DNA of 64,000 nt from Palsa-870 sp035937155 (lineage in GTDB: Bacteria > Chloroflexota > Dormibacteria > Dormibacterales > Dormibacteraceae). The stretch covers positions 8,257 to 72,256 of the forward strand of contig DASYVJ010000055.1 of NCBI GenBank assembly GCA_035937155.1. The letters are read 5' to 3'. Below, piece after piece: positions 1-7,054 of the stretch; positions within the stretch are counted from its first letter, which is position 1, and each line of letters begins with the position of its first letter. Position numbers and translations under genes: made by a program. Under the pieces are notes generated by a model, which had not been told where the DNA came from, did not search any database, and worked only from the letters and a program-made list of their open reading frames with translations.

Positions 1-355
1 TCGCATAACCCGCCACCATCGCGACGACAGGCTTGGGCAGGCGGCGGATCTGGACCTGCAGGTCGAGCACGTTGAGGCGCCCGGTGCCCTTGGGGTCGAC
101 GTAGCCGTCGTCGCCGCGAATCCGCTGGTCGCCACCGGAACAGAATGCCTCGGTCCCCGCGCCCGTGAGGACGACCACGCCGATCTTCGGGTCGTCACGA
201 GCCATCTCGAAGGCCCTCGACATCTCGAAAACGGTGGTCGGCCGGAACGCGTTGCGGACCTCTGGGCGGTTGATCGTTATCTTGGCGATTCCGTCCCAGG
301 TCTCGTAGATGACGTCCTCGTAGTCCCCCGACTTCCGCCAACCTTGATCTTTCAA
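1..355 (-). CDS. menB: 1,4-dihydroxy-2-naphthoyl-CoA synthase, partial
   Basis: Menaquinone biosynthesis enzyme of the crotonase fold that closes the naphthoyl ring of o-succinylbenzoyl-CoA. Only the N-terminal ~118 residues are inside the window; the frame runs off the left edge with no stop. The translation carries MenB hallmarks: INRPEVRNAFRP near residue 29, the oxyanion-hole strand AFCSGGDQ near residue 69 and LNVLDLQ...PKPVVAMVAGYA at the edge. There is no ATG; the chosen TTG at 355 has AGGAG seven bases upstream. General enoyl-CoA hydratases lack the SGGDQ and RLNVLDLQ signature, so MenB is preferred. Confidence 0.88.
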   Translation of the reverse strand, partial: MKDQGWRKSGDYEDVIYETWDGIAKITINRPEVRNAFRPTTVFEMSRAFEMARDDPKIGVVVLTGAGTEAFCSGGDQRIRGDDGYVDPKGTGRLNVLDLQVQIRRLPKPVVAMVAGYA

Positions 356-420
356 GCTGTCACTCCTAGAGCGGTCACTAGTATGGTTCGAATCCTACGC
401 CGGCCGTCGACCAGGGGAGG

Positions 421-1365
421 CTAGGCGCGCTGGCGAGGCTTGCGCCGCGGGAAAAGCCGGACGATCTTCGCGTAGTCCTCCGGCGTGTCGATGTCATCCG
501 GGCGGCCGGGCGCCGGCACCATGTCGAGGAGCTCGGGATGCCCCTGCAGGATCTGGCGGGCTCCGGCGTCGCCCTTGAGGGCGAGGAGCTCAACCCACAG
601 CTCGCGAGCGAGTACCACCGGCGGCGCCCACTCGCCGTGGGCCTGAGCCACCGCAACGGCCGGTCGTGAACCCTCCCGACGCCAGGCACGCATCAGCGCC
701 GCGATGGTGCGAGACCCGACCAGCGGTTGATCCCCCAGCACGATGACCGCCGCCTCGATCTCGTCGCGCATGGCAAGCAGTCCTACCTGGAGCGACGACG
801 CCATGCCGGTCTTCGCCTTGGGGTTGTGGATGAGCTCAGCGTGGCCATCGACCGCTGCGCGAACGTCCTCCGTGGCGTAGACAACGACGACCTGGTGGCA
901 GCCCCCCTCAGAAGCGGACTCCATGGCGTGACGCACCATCGGTTTGCCCTCGAATTCGAGCAGCAATTTCTGGGAGCCGGGCATCCGCGAGCTCGAACCG
1001 GCGGCCAGGACGATGGCGCCCACCGGCAAAAGTGCTGCGGCAAGCCGCTCAAACGGGGGCCGGGCGGAACGGATCCACTCGACCTCGATACCGGCGCGAA
1101 TTGCGTTCTCGGCATATTCGCGCAGACGCTCGCTGTCACCGTCGACCAGCATCAGGCGCCGGCCGGTGAGAGTGGCCATATCCGGACGCTTCTCGGGCAA
1201 GCCGACCACCGCGAGCGCCCGGCAATCGTCTCGGGATGCGAGGTGCTGCAGGGCAGAGTCGAGGTCGCGGCCGCGGACCACGAGGCTGTGGGGACCTTCC
1301 GGCTCCCGGTACGTGCGTCCCCTGACCGCCAGGTCGAGGTCGCCCATGACGAACACCGCCCCCAT
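421..1365 (-). CDS. MobA/MocA-like nucleotidyltransferase with N-terminal extension
   Basis: Predicted molybdenum cofactor nucleotidyltransferase (MobA-like NTP transferase fold), which would attach CMP or GMP to molybdopterin for enzymes such as the Cox-like hydroxylase a few kb away. The catalytic domain occupies roughly residues 115-305 and starts with the nucleotide loop VGAIVLAAGSSSRMPGSQKL; VLGDQPLV near residue 211 is the metal-binding segment. About 110 residues precede it and resemble no domain I recognise; they contain a possible small Rossmann-like stretch (ALAVVGLPEK). Family members are usually about 200 residues, so the extension is unusual. It is divergent from nfo and separated from the cox operon by three genes. 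Confidence 0.8.
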   Translation of the reverse strand: MGAVFVMGDLDLAVRGRTYREPEGPHSLVVRGRDLDSALQHLASRDDCRALAVVGLPEKRPDMATLTGRRLMLVDGDSERLREYAENAIRAGIEVEWIRSARPPFERLAAALLPVGAIVLAAGSSSRMPGSQKLLLEFEGKPMVRHAMESASEGGCHQVVVVYATEDVRAAVDGHAELIHNPKAKTGMASSLQVGLLAMRDEIEAAVIVLGDQPLVGSRTIAALMRAWRREGSRPAVAVAQAHGEWAPPVVLARELWVELLALKGDAGARQILQGHPELLDMVPAPGRPDDIDTPEDYAKIVRLFPRRKPRQRA

Positions 1366-1397
1366 GTCAATCCCAGCATGCCAGATGGGACCCGCCT

Positions 1398-1403
1398 TAC
1401 TCT
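1398..1403 (+). promoter_or_regulatory. Candidate -10 element of leaderless nfo transcript
   Basis: TACTCT (TANNNT type) ends six bases before the nfo ATG at 1410, with no Shine-Dalgarno sequence between them. This is the spacing expected if transcription begins at or next to the start codon. The same arrangement recurs upstream of other genes here. Inferred, not mapped. Confidence 0.4.
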
Positions 1404-1409
1404 GTTTTG

Positions 1410-2252
1410 ATGCCGTTGCTCGGAGCCCACGTCGACTCGTCTGGCGGCCTGCACCTTTCGTTCGAAAGGGCGAAGGCGATGGGCGCGGAGGCCATCCAGG
1501 TCCACCCCACGCCCCCCGGCTTCTGGGGCTCGCCCAAGCTGGACGAGAATCGCATCGCGACTTTCAAAGAGGCAGCCGCCAAGCACGGCAACCCGCCTTT
1601 CTACTTTCATGCGGTTTACCTGATCAACCTCGCCGGCGACGACCCGACGCTGCGCCAGCGTTCTGAGAGCACCCTCGCGGGCTATCTCAAAGCGGCTGAC
1701 GAGCTCGGCATCAGCGGAGTCATATTTCACACGGGGTCGCACAAGGGCGCGGGCTTCGAGGCGAGGCTGCCGGGAATCCTCGAACACCTGCGGAACGTGC
1801 TCGAGCGCGCCAAACCGACCACCGCGCGACTCCTGATCGAGAACAACGCCGGCCTCGGCGGATGCGTGGGTGCCCGATTCGAGGAGATCGCTCAGATGCT
1901 GACCGCGTTAGGCGACCCGCGTGTCTCAGTGTGCTTCGACACGTGCCACGCGTTCGCGTCGGGCTACGACGAACGCACCCCGGCCGATGTGTCCAGGACG
2001 TTGGACGAGCTGGACAGGGTGATCGGGCTGTCGCACGTGGACGTGATTCACTGCAACGACTCGGTCACCGGGCTCGGTTCAAACCGAGACCGCCACGCCA
2101 ACATCGGCACCGGACAGATCGGCGACGAGGGATTTCGTGCGCTGCTGCACGAGCCTCGCCTCGCCAAGCTGCCCTTCATCCTCGAAGTGCCCGGCGCGGG
2201 GGAAGGTCCCGACGCCGAGCAGGTCGCGGTGCTGAAGCGCTTGTCAGCCTGA
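1410..2252 (+). CDS. nfo: Deoxyribonuclease IV (AP endonuclease)
   Basis: Endonuclease IV of base-excision repair: cleaves 5' of abasic sites, the products of DNA glycosylases such as the three AlkA-like enzymes in this window. It is a TIM barrel with metal ligands visible in GAHVDSSGG at the N-terminus, the IFHTGSH segment, LIENNAG, VCFDTCHAFASG, VIHCNDS and FILEVPG near the C-terminus. At 280 residues it has the normal family length. The ATG at 1410 is preferred over the adjacent TTG at 1407 because of the -10-like hexamer six bases upstream. It is divergent from the MobA-like gene. Confidence 0.93.
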   Translation: MPLLGAHVDSSGGLHLSFERAKAMGAEAIQVHPTPPGFWGSPKLDENRIATFKEAAAKHGNPPFYFHAVYLINLAGDDPTLRQRSESTLAGYLKAADELGISGVIFHTGSHKGAGFEARLPGILEHLRNVLERAKPTTARLLIENNAGLGGCVGARFEEIAQMLTALGDPRVSVCFDTCHAFASGYDERTPADVSRTLDELDRVIGLSHVDVIHCNDSVTGLGSNRDRHANIGTGQIGDEGFRALLHEPRLAKLPFILEVPGAGEGPDAEQVAVLKRLSA

Positions 2253-2262
2253 GCAGGAGAGG

Positions 2263-2496
2263 TCAGGCAGCGTCGCGTGGGGCGGTTTCGTGACGCGCCC
2301 GCCGGACCTCTACCGGTCGCGGGCGAGGCGCCCGGCGCATAGCAAGCCCGCCGAGCAACCAGGCCCGGGTCGCCAGGTTGCGGGCCAGGCTCAGGAGGCT
2401 GGGCAGTGACCCGGCCATCAGGCGGCTGTTCTCGGCCTCGCGCTGCAAGTCCTTCAAGCGCTCGAACATCACGTCTTCGTTCATGTAGGGGTACAT
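2263..2496 (-). CDS. Small conserved-type hypothetical protein
   Basis: A 77-residue protein starting MYPYMNEDVMFERLKDLQR. The ATG at 2496 has a strong AGGAGG five to seven bases upstream, which decides the start against a longer reading to 2541. The N-terminal half (HxY-type start, then an amphipathic helix RLKDLQREAENSRL) resembles small uncharacterised proteins common in actinobacterial and chloroflexal genomes; the C-terminus is arginine-rich, with a hydrophobic patch LLSLARNLATRAWLLGGLA that could sit at a membrane. No function is proposed. It is divergent from the CGNR regulator across a repeat-rich gap. Confidence 0.65.
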   Translation of the reverse strand: MYPYMNEDVMFERLKDLQREAENSRLMAGSLPSLLSLARNLATRAWLLGGLAMRRAPRPRPVEVRRARHETAPRDAA

Positions 2497-2595
2497 TCGG
2501 GTCCTCCTTAGGCTCTCTGCTAACTGGTGTAATCCGTACACTGGTTAGTATACCCGACGTTAGAGGTTAGAAGGTTATGGATATACTGGATCTCG
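2497..2595. promoter_or_regulatory. Divergent promoter/operator region with short repeats
   Basis: The AT-richer gap between the small minus-strand gene and the CGNR gene holds ACTGGTGTA and ACTGGTTAG as near-direct repeats, GTGTA/TACAC as a short inverted repeat, and three successive GTTA-containing heptamers at about 2559-2580. TATACT at 2582-2587 lies eight bases before the CGNR ATG and could be its -10 element. A regulator, possibly CGNR itself, may bind here; that is inference. Confidence 0.4.
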
Positions 2596-3153
2596 ATGGC
2601 TGACCGGGAGACTGCAACAGGAGACCTCGGCCTCGTCCAGGCCTTTGTCAACACGGTCGACCTGCAGGACGGACCAGAGGAGCTCACCGACCCAAACACG
2701 CTCAAGACCTGGCTGGTTGCAAACCGCCTGATGGAAACCTCGCTGCCGGTAAATGGCGCCGACCTGAAGCACGCCATCGCTTTGCGGGAGGCGATTCGGG
2801 GCATGATCGCCGCGAACTCGGGGTTTCCCATCTACCCCGTCGATGTCGCGACGCTGAACCATGCCGCTGTCGCCAGCGGCCTGCACATGCGCTTCGGGAC
2901 GGATGGTAAGCCCCGACTTGAGCCTGACGCCGCAGGCGCGGTGGGAGCTATGGGCCGGCTGGTCGCGACCCTTTACTCAGCGATGGAAGATGCGGGTTGG
3001 ACAAGCCTGAAGCTGTGCGGATCGCAGTCCTGCCGCTGGGTGTTCTACGACCGCTCCAAGAACCACTCGAGCCGTTGGTGCACGATGGCCTCCTGCGGCA
3101 ACCGCGAGAAAGCCCGGCGTTTCCGCAGCCATAGCAGCAAGGCCAACGCGTAA
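2596..3153 (+). CDS. CGNR zinc-finger / ABATE-domain transcriptional regulator
   Basis: A 185-residue protein with an N-terminal stress-induced (ABATE-type) domain, about residues 10-130 (AFVNTVDLQDGPEELTDP, then ALREAIRGMIAAN), and a C-terminal zinc finger at about residues 140-180: SLKLCGSQSCRWVFYDRSK followed by RWCTMASCGNREKARR. Two CxxxxC pairs plus the CGNR motif define the family, thought to be DNA-binding regulators, often of stress or antibiotic responses. No SD sequence is present; a -10-like TATACT lies eight bases upstream, suggesting a leaderless transcript. It is convergent with xdhC, 12 bases away. Target genes are unknown. Confidence 0.88.
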   Translation: MADRETATGDLGLVQAFVNTVDLQDGPEELTDPNTLKTWLVANRLMETSLPVNGADLKHAIALREAIRGMIAANSGFPIYPVDVATLNHAAVASGLHMRFGTDGKPRLEPDAAGAVGAMGRLVATLYSAMEDAGWTSLKLCGSQSCRWVFYDRSKNHSSRWCTMASCGNREKARRFRSHSSKANA

Positions 3154-3165
3154 AGGCGGCTTACA

Positions 3166-4137
3166 TCACGCGACGGAGGGTCGCTTCGCCTCGCGCATGG
3201 AGACGCTCGTGCCGCCGAATCGGGTGGCCGTGATCTCCGCCAGGATCCCCAGCGCCGTCTCCTCAGCCCCCCGACCGCCAAGGTCCAGACCGATCGGGCC
3301 GTGCACACGGCCCAGCTGCTCCTCGGTGAATCCTTCGGAGCGCAAAGCGTCGAAGCGGTTCGCGTTGGTCTTGCGGCTGCCGATCGCGCCGACGTAACCC
3401 GCGTCCTTCGTGAGCACCGAGCGCAGCGCGGGCAGATCGAATTTCGGATCGTGGGTAAGGATGACCACGTACGTCGAGTTGTCGATCGCGAGTTTCGCCA
3501 TCGCCTCATCGGGCCACGCGACGATGAGCTCGTCGGCCTCGGGGAAACGCTCCTTGGTGGCGAACTTCGCGCGAGCGTCCACGACCGTGACGCGGTACCC
3601 CATCAGCTTGGCCAGCCGGTGAAGCGGGATGGCGATATGGATCGCGCCAATGATGATCAGGTGCGCCGGGCGCCGGAACGGCTCCGTGAACACGTAGCCC
3701 TCGCGGCGGGCCAGCTCAGTGCCGTGGGGCGACCCTTCAATGAGCTCCGCCTCCCCGCTGACGAGGTTGGTCAGTAAGGTCGCCGGCTCGTCTCGCTGGA
3801 GCATCGCGAGGAGCCGTTGGTGCACCGGACCGAGGGGCTGGATGAACACCTCGATGTGTCCGCCGCACGCCAGGCCGACCTCAAAGGCAACCTCGTCCGC
3901 CACGCCGAAAGCGGCCACCTTCGGCTCGCGGCTTTTCAGCACCTTCTGCGCCTCTTCAAAGACCGCACCCTCGATGCATCCGTTGGAGACCGAGCCGGCC
4001 ATCTTGCCCGAACGCGTGACCACCATCTTCGAACCCAGGGGGCGAGGGCTCGAGCCCCACGTCTCGACGACAGTGGCCAGCGCGACCTCTTCGCCCGCCT
4101 TGGTCCACTCGGTCAGCTCGCTCAATACCTCGCGCAT
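3166..4137 (-). CDS. XdhC/CoxI-family molybdoenzyme maturation factor
   Basis: XdhC-type proteins bind molybdenum cofactor, promote its sulfuration and insert it into xanthine-dehydrogenase/CO-dehydrogenase-type apoenzymes. The N-terminal XdhC_CoxI domain (about 1-100) shows ATVVETWGSSPRPLGSKM, GSVSNGCIEG and LACGGHIEVFIQPLG; the C-terminal Rossmann domain (about 150-300) carries LIIIGAIHIAIPLHRLAKLMG, VILTHDPKFD and YVGAIGSRKT. The GxIHIA loop replaces the more usual GAGHVA. At 323 residues it is close to family length. It is the last gene of the cox-like operon, overlapping the coxE-like gene by one base (TGATG). Confidence 0.9.
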   Translation of the reverse strand: MREVLSELTEWTKAGEEVALATVVETWGSSPRPLGSKMVVTRSGKMAGSVSNGCIEGAVFEEAQKVLKSREPKVAAFGVADEVAFEVGLACGGHIEVFIQPLGPVHQRLLAMLQRDEPATLLTNLVSGEAELIEGSPHGTELARREGYVFTEPFRRPAHLIIIGAIHIAIPLHRLAKLMGYRVTVVDARAKFATKERFPEADELIVAWPDEAMAKLAIDNSTYVVILTHDPKFDLPALRSVLTKDAGYVGAIGSRKTNANRFDALRSEGFTEEQLGRVHGPIGLDLGGRGAEETALGILAEITATRFGGTSVSMREAKRPSVA

Positions 4138-5309
4138 CAGCGTCTCGCGGCCCGGTTGCCCAGGCCGGCCAGGAGGCGGCCTAGGTCGTCGAGCGCTTTC
4201 AAGTTGTGGGCGGCGAGGAAGTCGTCGCAGTACGGTAGCGCGGCGGCCATCCCGCGCGTAAGCGGCTCGTATCCCTCCGAACCCAAGAGCGGGTTGAGCC
4301 AGATGAGTCGATGGGCCGAGCGGCGAAGGTGGATGAGCTCGGCGGATAGCCGGGTCGGATCCCCTCGGTCCCAGCCGTCGCTGACGATGATCACGACCGC
4401 GCCGTGTCCCAGTACTCGACGCGCCCAGTTGCGGTTGAAATCCGCCAGCGCGTCGCCGATCCGGGTGCCCCCGCTGAAATCGTGGACGCCCTTGCTCACC
4501 GAGTCGAGGGCACGGTCCAGGTCTCGGTAGCGCAGCAGGCGGGTGATCCGCGTCAGGCGGGTCGAAAACACGAATGCCTCCAGGTCTTCACGACGCGCGA
4601 TCGCGTGGGCGAAGATCATCAGCAGCCGCGAGTAGCGCTCCATCGAGCCACTCACGTCGCAGATCAAGACCAGCGGGCGCCTCCGCACGCGGGGACGGCG
4701 ATGGAACAGGCGCACGAGCTCGCCGCTCGAGCGGATCGCGTCGCGGGCCGAGCGGCGTAAGTCGATGCGACCCGCGCGAGCCGAACGCAGGCGTCGCGTC
4801 TTCCGCTCCGCGACGCGCCACGGCGCCTGTTGGAGAAGACGCCTCACCTGCTCGGTTTCCTGCCAGGTCATGTCCTCGAAGTCCTTGTGCCGCAATAGCT
4901 CTTCGGCGCTGTAGCCGCTCGAGCTCGTAGGCACCTCTTGAGGGTCTTGCTCGCGGTTCATCTGCGAGCTGTTGAGACCGAGTGCGTTGGCCCACATCTT
5001 GGCCCGCTCCGGGGACATGGGCAGCGATCGGCTGCGGCCGGGCAGGACGCCGGCGGTGGCTCTCGGATCCGGCGGCCACCAGAAGATGTCGAAGGCTGCA
5101 TCAAACGTGATGAGGTCGTCCTTACGGCTCACGAAAACCGAGCGAAGCGCGTTTCGAAAATCCACGTGTTGCTTGAGGTCGATCTGGCCGAGCGCGCGTG
5201 TCGCGTCGGTCAGTCGCCGCGGGCCGGCCTCCATGCCCGCGTCGTGCAGCAGCCGCGCGAACTCTCCGAGACGAGGCAGCAGATCTGGAGGAGGAGGTCC
5301 CTCAGGCAC
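4137..5309 (-). CDS. coxE: CoxE-like von Willebrand factor A domain protein
   Basis: CoxE-type VWA protein, a partner of the MoxR ATPase CoxD in metal-centre maturation of CO-dehydrogenase-family enzymes. The C-terminal half (about residues 215-385) is the VWA domain with the MIDAS loop ICDVSGSMERYSR, the Thr-containing GGTRIGDAL and IIVSDGWDRGDP. The N-terminal half is helical and charged, as in CoxE/YehP relatives. The GTG at 5309 is chosen because it overlaps the upstream coxD stop; an open frame extends further but only antiparallel to coxD coding sequence. 390 residues is typical. Cytoplasmic; no signal peptide. Confidence 0.88.
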   Translation of the reverse strand: MPEGPPPPDLLPRLGEFARLLHDAGMEAGPRRLTDATRALGQIDLKQHVDFRNALRSVFVSRKDDLITFDAAFDIFWWPPDPRATAGVLPGRSRSLPMSPERAKMWANALGLNSSQMNREQDPQEVPTSSSGYSAEELLRHKDFEDMTWQETEQVRRLLQQAPWRVAERKTRRLRSARAGRIDLRRSARDAIRSSGELVRLFHRRPRVRRRPLVLICDVSGSMERYSRLLMIFAHAIARREDLEAFVFSTRLTRITRLLRYRDLDRALDSVSKGVHDFSGGTRIGDALADFNRNWARRVLGHGAVVIIVSDGWDRGDPTRLSAELIHLRRSAHRLIWLNPLLGSEGYEPLTRGMAAALPYCDDFLAAHNLKALDDLGRLLAGLGNRAARR

Positions 5310-6201
5310 CCCGCGCCTTCTCGACCAGTGCGGGCACCTGCTCCCGCACGCGCTCGAGGTCCTCCTGGTACTTGAGCGCCGCGCCGATGGTGGCATTCAC
5401 GAGCGCCGGGTCGATACGGGTCGCACCCATGGCAGCCAGTGACCGTGCCCAGTCCAGCGTCTCCGCGACGCCGGGCACCTTGTAGAGATCCATGCCGCGC
5501 AAGCTCTGCACCAGCGCAGCCACCTCGCGAGCGAGGACGTCCGCCGCCTCGGGAGCGCGAGCGCGGACGATCTCAACCTCCTTTTCGAGGTCGGGATAGT
5601 CGATCCAGTGATACAGGCAGCGCCGCTTGAGAGCGTCGTGCACCTCGCGAGTCCGGTTCGACGTGATGACGACGAACGGCGCGCGCTTCGCCTTGATGGT
5701 GCCGATCTCGGGAATCGACACCTGGAAGTCCGACAGCAGCTCGAGAAGGAACGCCTCGAACTCCTCGTCGGAGCGATCTATCTCGTCGATCAGCAGCACC
5801 GGCGGCGTGGCATCGTCGTTGTCGATCGCGTCGAGCAGCGGGCGGCGGAGCAGGAACTCCGGGCTGTAGATCTCGCGCTCAGCCTCGCGGCGGTCCTCGC
5901 CCGCGTCCATCAAGCGGATGTGCAGGAGCTGCCGGGGGTAGTTCCACTCGTAAACCGCATGCGCCAGGTCGATGCCCTCATAGCACTGGAGGCGGATCAG
6001 CCGCGCGCCCAGCACGTCGGCCATGACCTTGGCCGCCTCCGTCTTGCCGACCCCCGCCTCGCCTTCGATGAAGAGCGGCTTCTCGAGCTTCAAGGCAAGA
6101 AAGATGGACGTGGCGAGGGCGCGGTCTCCGATGTACTTCCGCTCGCGCAGGCGCGCCTCGACGTCCTCGATTGTGTTTGGAGAGCCCGCAGTCACGCCCA
6201 A
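5302..6201 (-). CDS. coxD: CoxD-like MoxR-family AAA+ ATPase
   Basis: MoxR-type AAA+ chaperone of the CoxD clade, which in Oligotropha-type systems acts on apo-CO dehydrogenase during assembly of its metal site. Walker A is GEAGVGKT at residues 47-54, Walker B LLIDEIDRSDEEFEAFLLEL near residues 135-155, sensor 1 VVITSNRTREVHDALKRRC near 175-195. 299 residues fits the family. The start at TTG 6201 is uncertain; GTG at 6195 is an alternative, and neither has a clear SD. The gene ends inside the start of coxE (eight-base overlap), a translationally coupled pair. Confidence 0.92.
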   Translation of the reverse strand: MGVTAGSPNTIEDVEARLRERKYIGDRALATSIFLALKLEKPLFIEGEAGVGKTEAAKVMADVLGARLIRLQCYEGIDLAHAVYEWNYPRQLLHIRLMDAGEDRREAEREIYSPEFLLRRPLLDAIDNDDATPPVLLIDEIDRSDEEFEAFLLELLSDFQVSIPEIGTIKAKRAPFVVITSNRTREVHDALKRRCLYHWIDYPDLEKEVEIVRARAPEAADVLAREVAALVQSLRGMDLYKVPGVAETLDWARSLAAMGATRIDPALVNATIGAALKYQEDLERVREQVPALVEKARGA

Positions 6202-6247
6202 AGGTTACGAGGTGGCCCGGCACGACTGCCGAGCCACCCCAGCCTCA

Positions 6248-7054
6248 CTAGCTCGCCTGTTCGATTGCTCTCTTGGTCAGCACCCGCGCCAGGTGCTTTT
6301 TGTAGTCGGAGCTCGCACGCAGGTCACTGGACGGATTGAGCCCGTCCGACGCGTGCTGCGCGGCTTCCTCGGGCTTGGCGCCGTCGTGCAGTGCCTTCTC
6401 GACGGCAGTGGCACGGACCGGCGTCGGACCCACGTTGGTGAGGCCGATCCGCCAGCCGCCGTTCATCTTCTGGGCCGCTGCGCCGACGATCGCCCAGTCG
6501 AAAAGACGGCGCCGGAACTTGATGTACTTGTGCGGGCCGTCCGCCACCGGGAAGACGACTTCGATCACGATCTCATCCGCGGCAAGCGGCGTCGTGAACA
6601 GGTCCTTGAAGAAATCCTTGGCGGCGATCGTCCGCTGGTTGGTGACGATCTCTGCGTCGAGCATCAAGGCGATGGTCGGATAGTCGCCCGCGGCGTCCGC
6701 GTGCGCGGCCACGCCTCCGATGGTTCCCATGTTGCGAACCTGGTTGTCGCCGATCTCGCTCGCGACCTCCGCGAGAATGGGCAGCTTCTGCTTCACGAGC
6801 GCTGAGTGCTCGATCGTCACGTGACGCGTCAATGCGCCGAACCGCAGCTTCGATCCGTCTTCTTTGATGTAGTCGAGATCCTTGATGCCGTTGATGTCGA
6901 CGAGCGCTTTGGGCTGCGCGAGGCGAAGGCGCATGAGTGGGATCAGGCTGTGCCCTCCCGCCAGCACCTTGGCATCCTCGCCGAATTTGTTGAGCAGCTT
7001 GGAGGCCTCCTCGACCGAGGAGGCACGGGCGTATTCGAATGCGGCCGGGATCAC
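6248..7054 (-). CDS. coxM: Cox-like FAD-binding medium subunit
   Basis: FAD-binding subunit of a molybdenum hydroxylase of the CO dehydrogenase/xanthine dehydrogenase family; passes electrons from the [2Fe-2S] subunit to a quinone or other acceptor. FAD motifs are VLAGGHSLIPLMRLRLAQP (about residues 30-48) and RNMGTIGGVAAHADAAGDYP (about 107-126). The C-terminal domain includes FDWAIVGAAA and GLTNVGPTPVRATAVE. 268 residues is slightly short of the ~285 usual. GTG start with AAAGGAGG upstream and a four-base GTGA overlap with coxL, so translation is coupled. Confidence 0.93.
   Translation of the reverse strand: MIPAAFEYARASSVEEASKLLNKFGEDAKVLAGGHSLIPLMRLRLAQPKALVDINGIKDLDYIKEDGSKLRFGALTRHVTIEHSALVKQKLPILAEVASEIGDNQVRNMGTIGGVAAHADAAGDYPTIALMLDAEIVTNQRTIAAKDFFKDLFTTPLAADEIVIEVVFPVADGPHKYIKFRRRLFDWAIVGAAAQKMNGGWRIGLTNVGPTPVRATAVEKALHDGAKPEEAAQHASDGLNPSSDLRASSDYKKHLARVLTKRAIEQAS

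Noticed and set aside
375..420. GGTTCGAATCC followed by GC-rich bases and ACCA, resembling the T-arm and 3' end of a tRNA
   Set aside because: No matching 5' acceptor strand, D arm or anticodon arm lies at the required distance on either strand, the T stem has a bulge, and the CCA is not at the proper distance. Probably chance.
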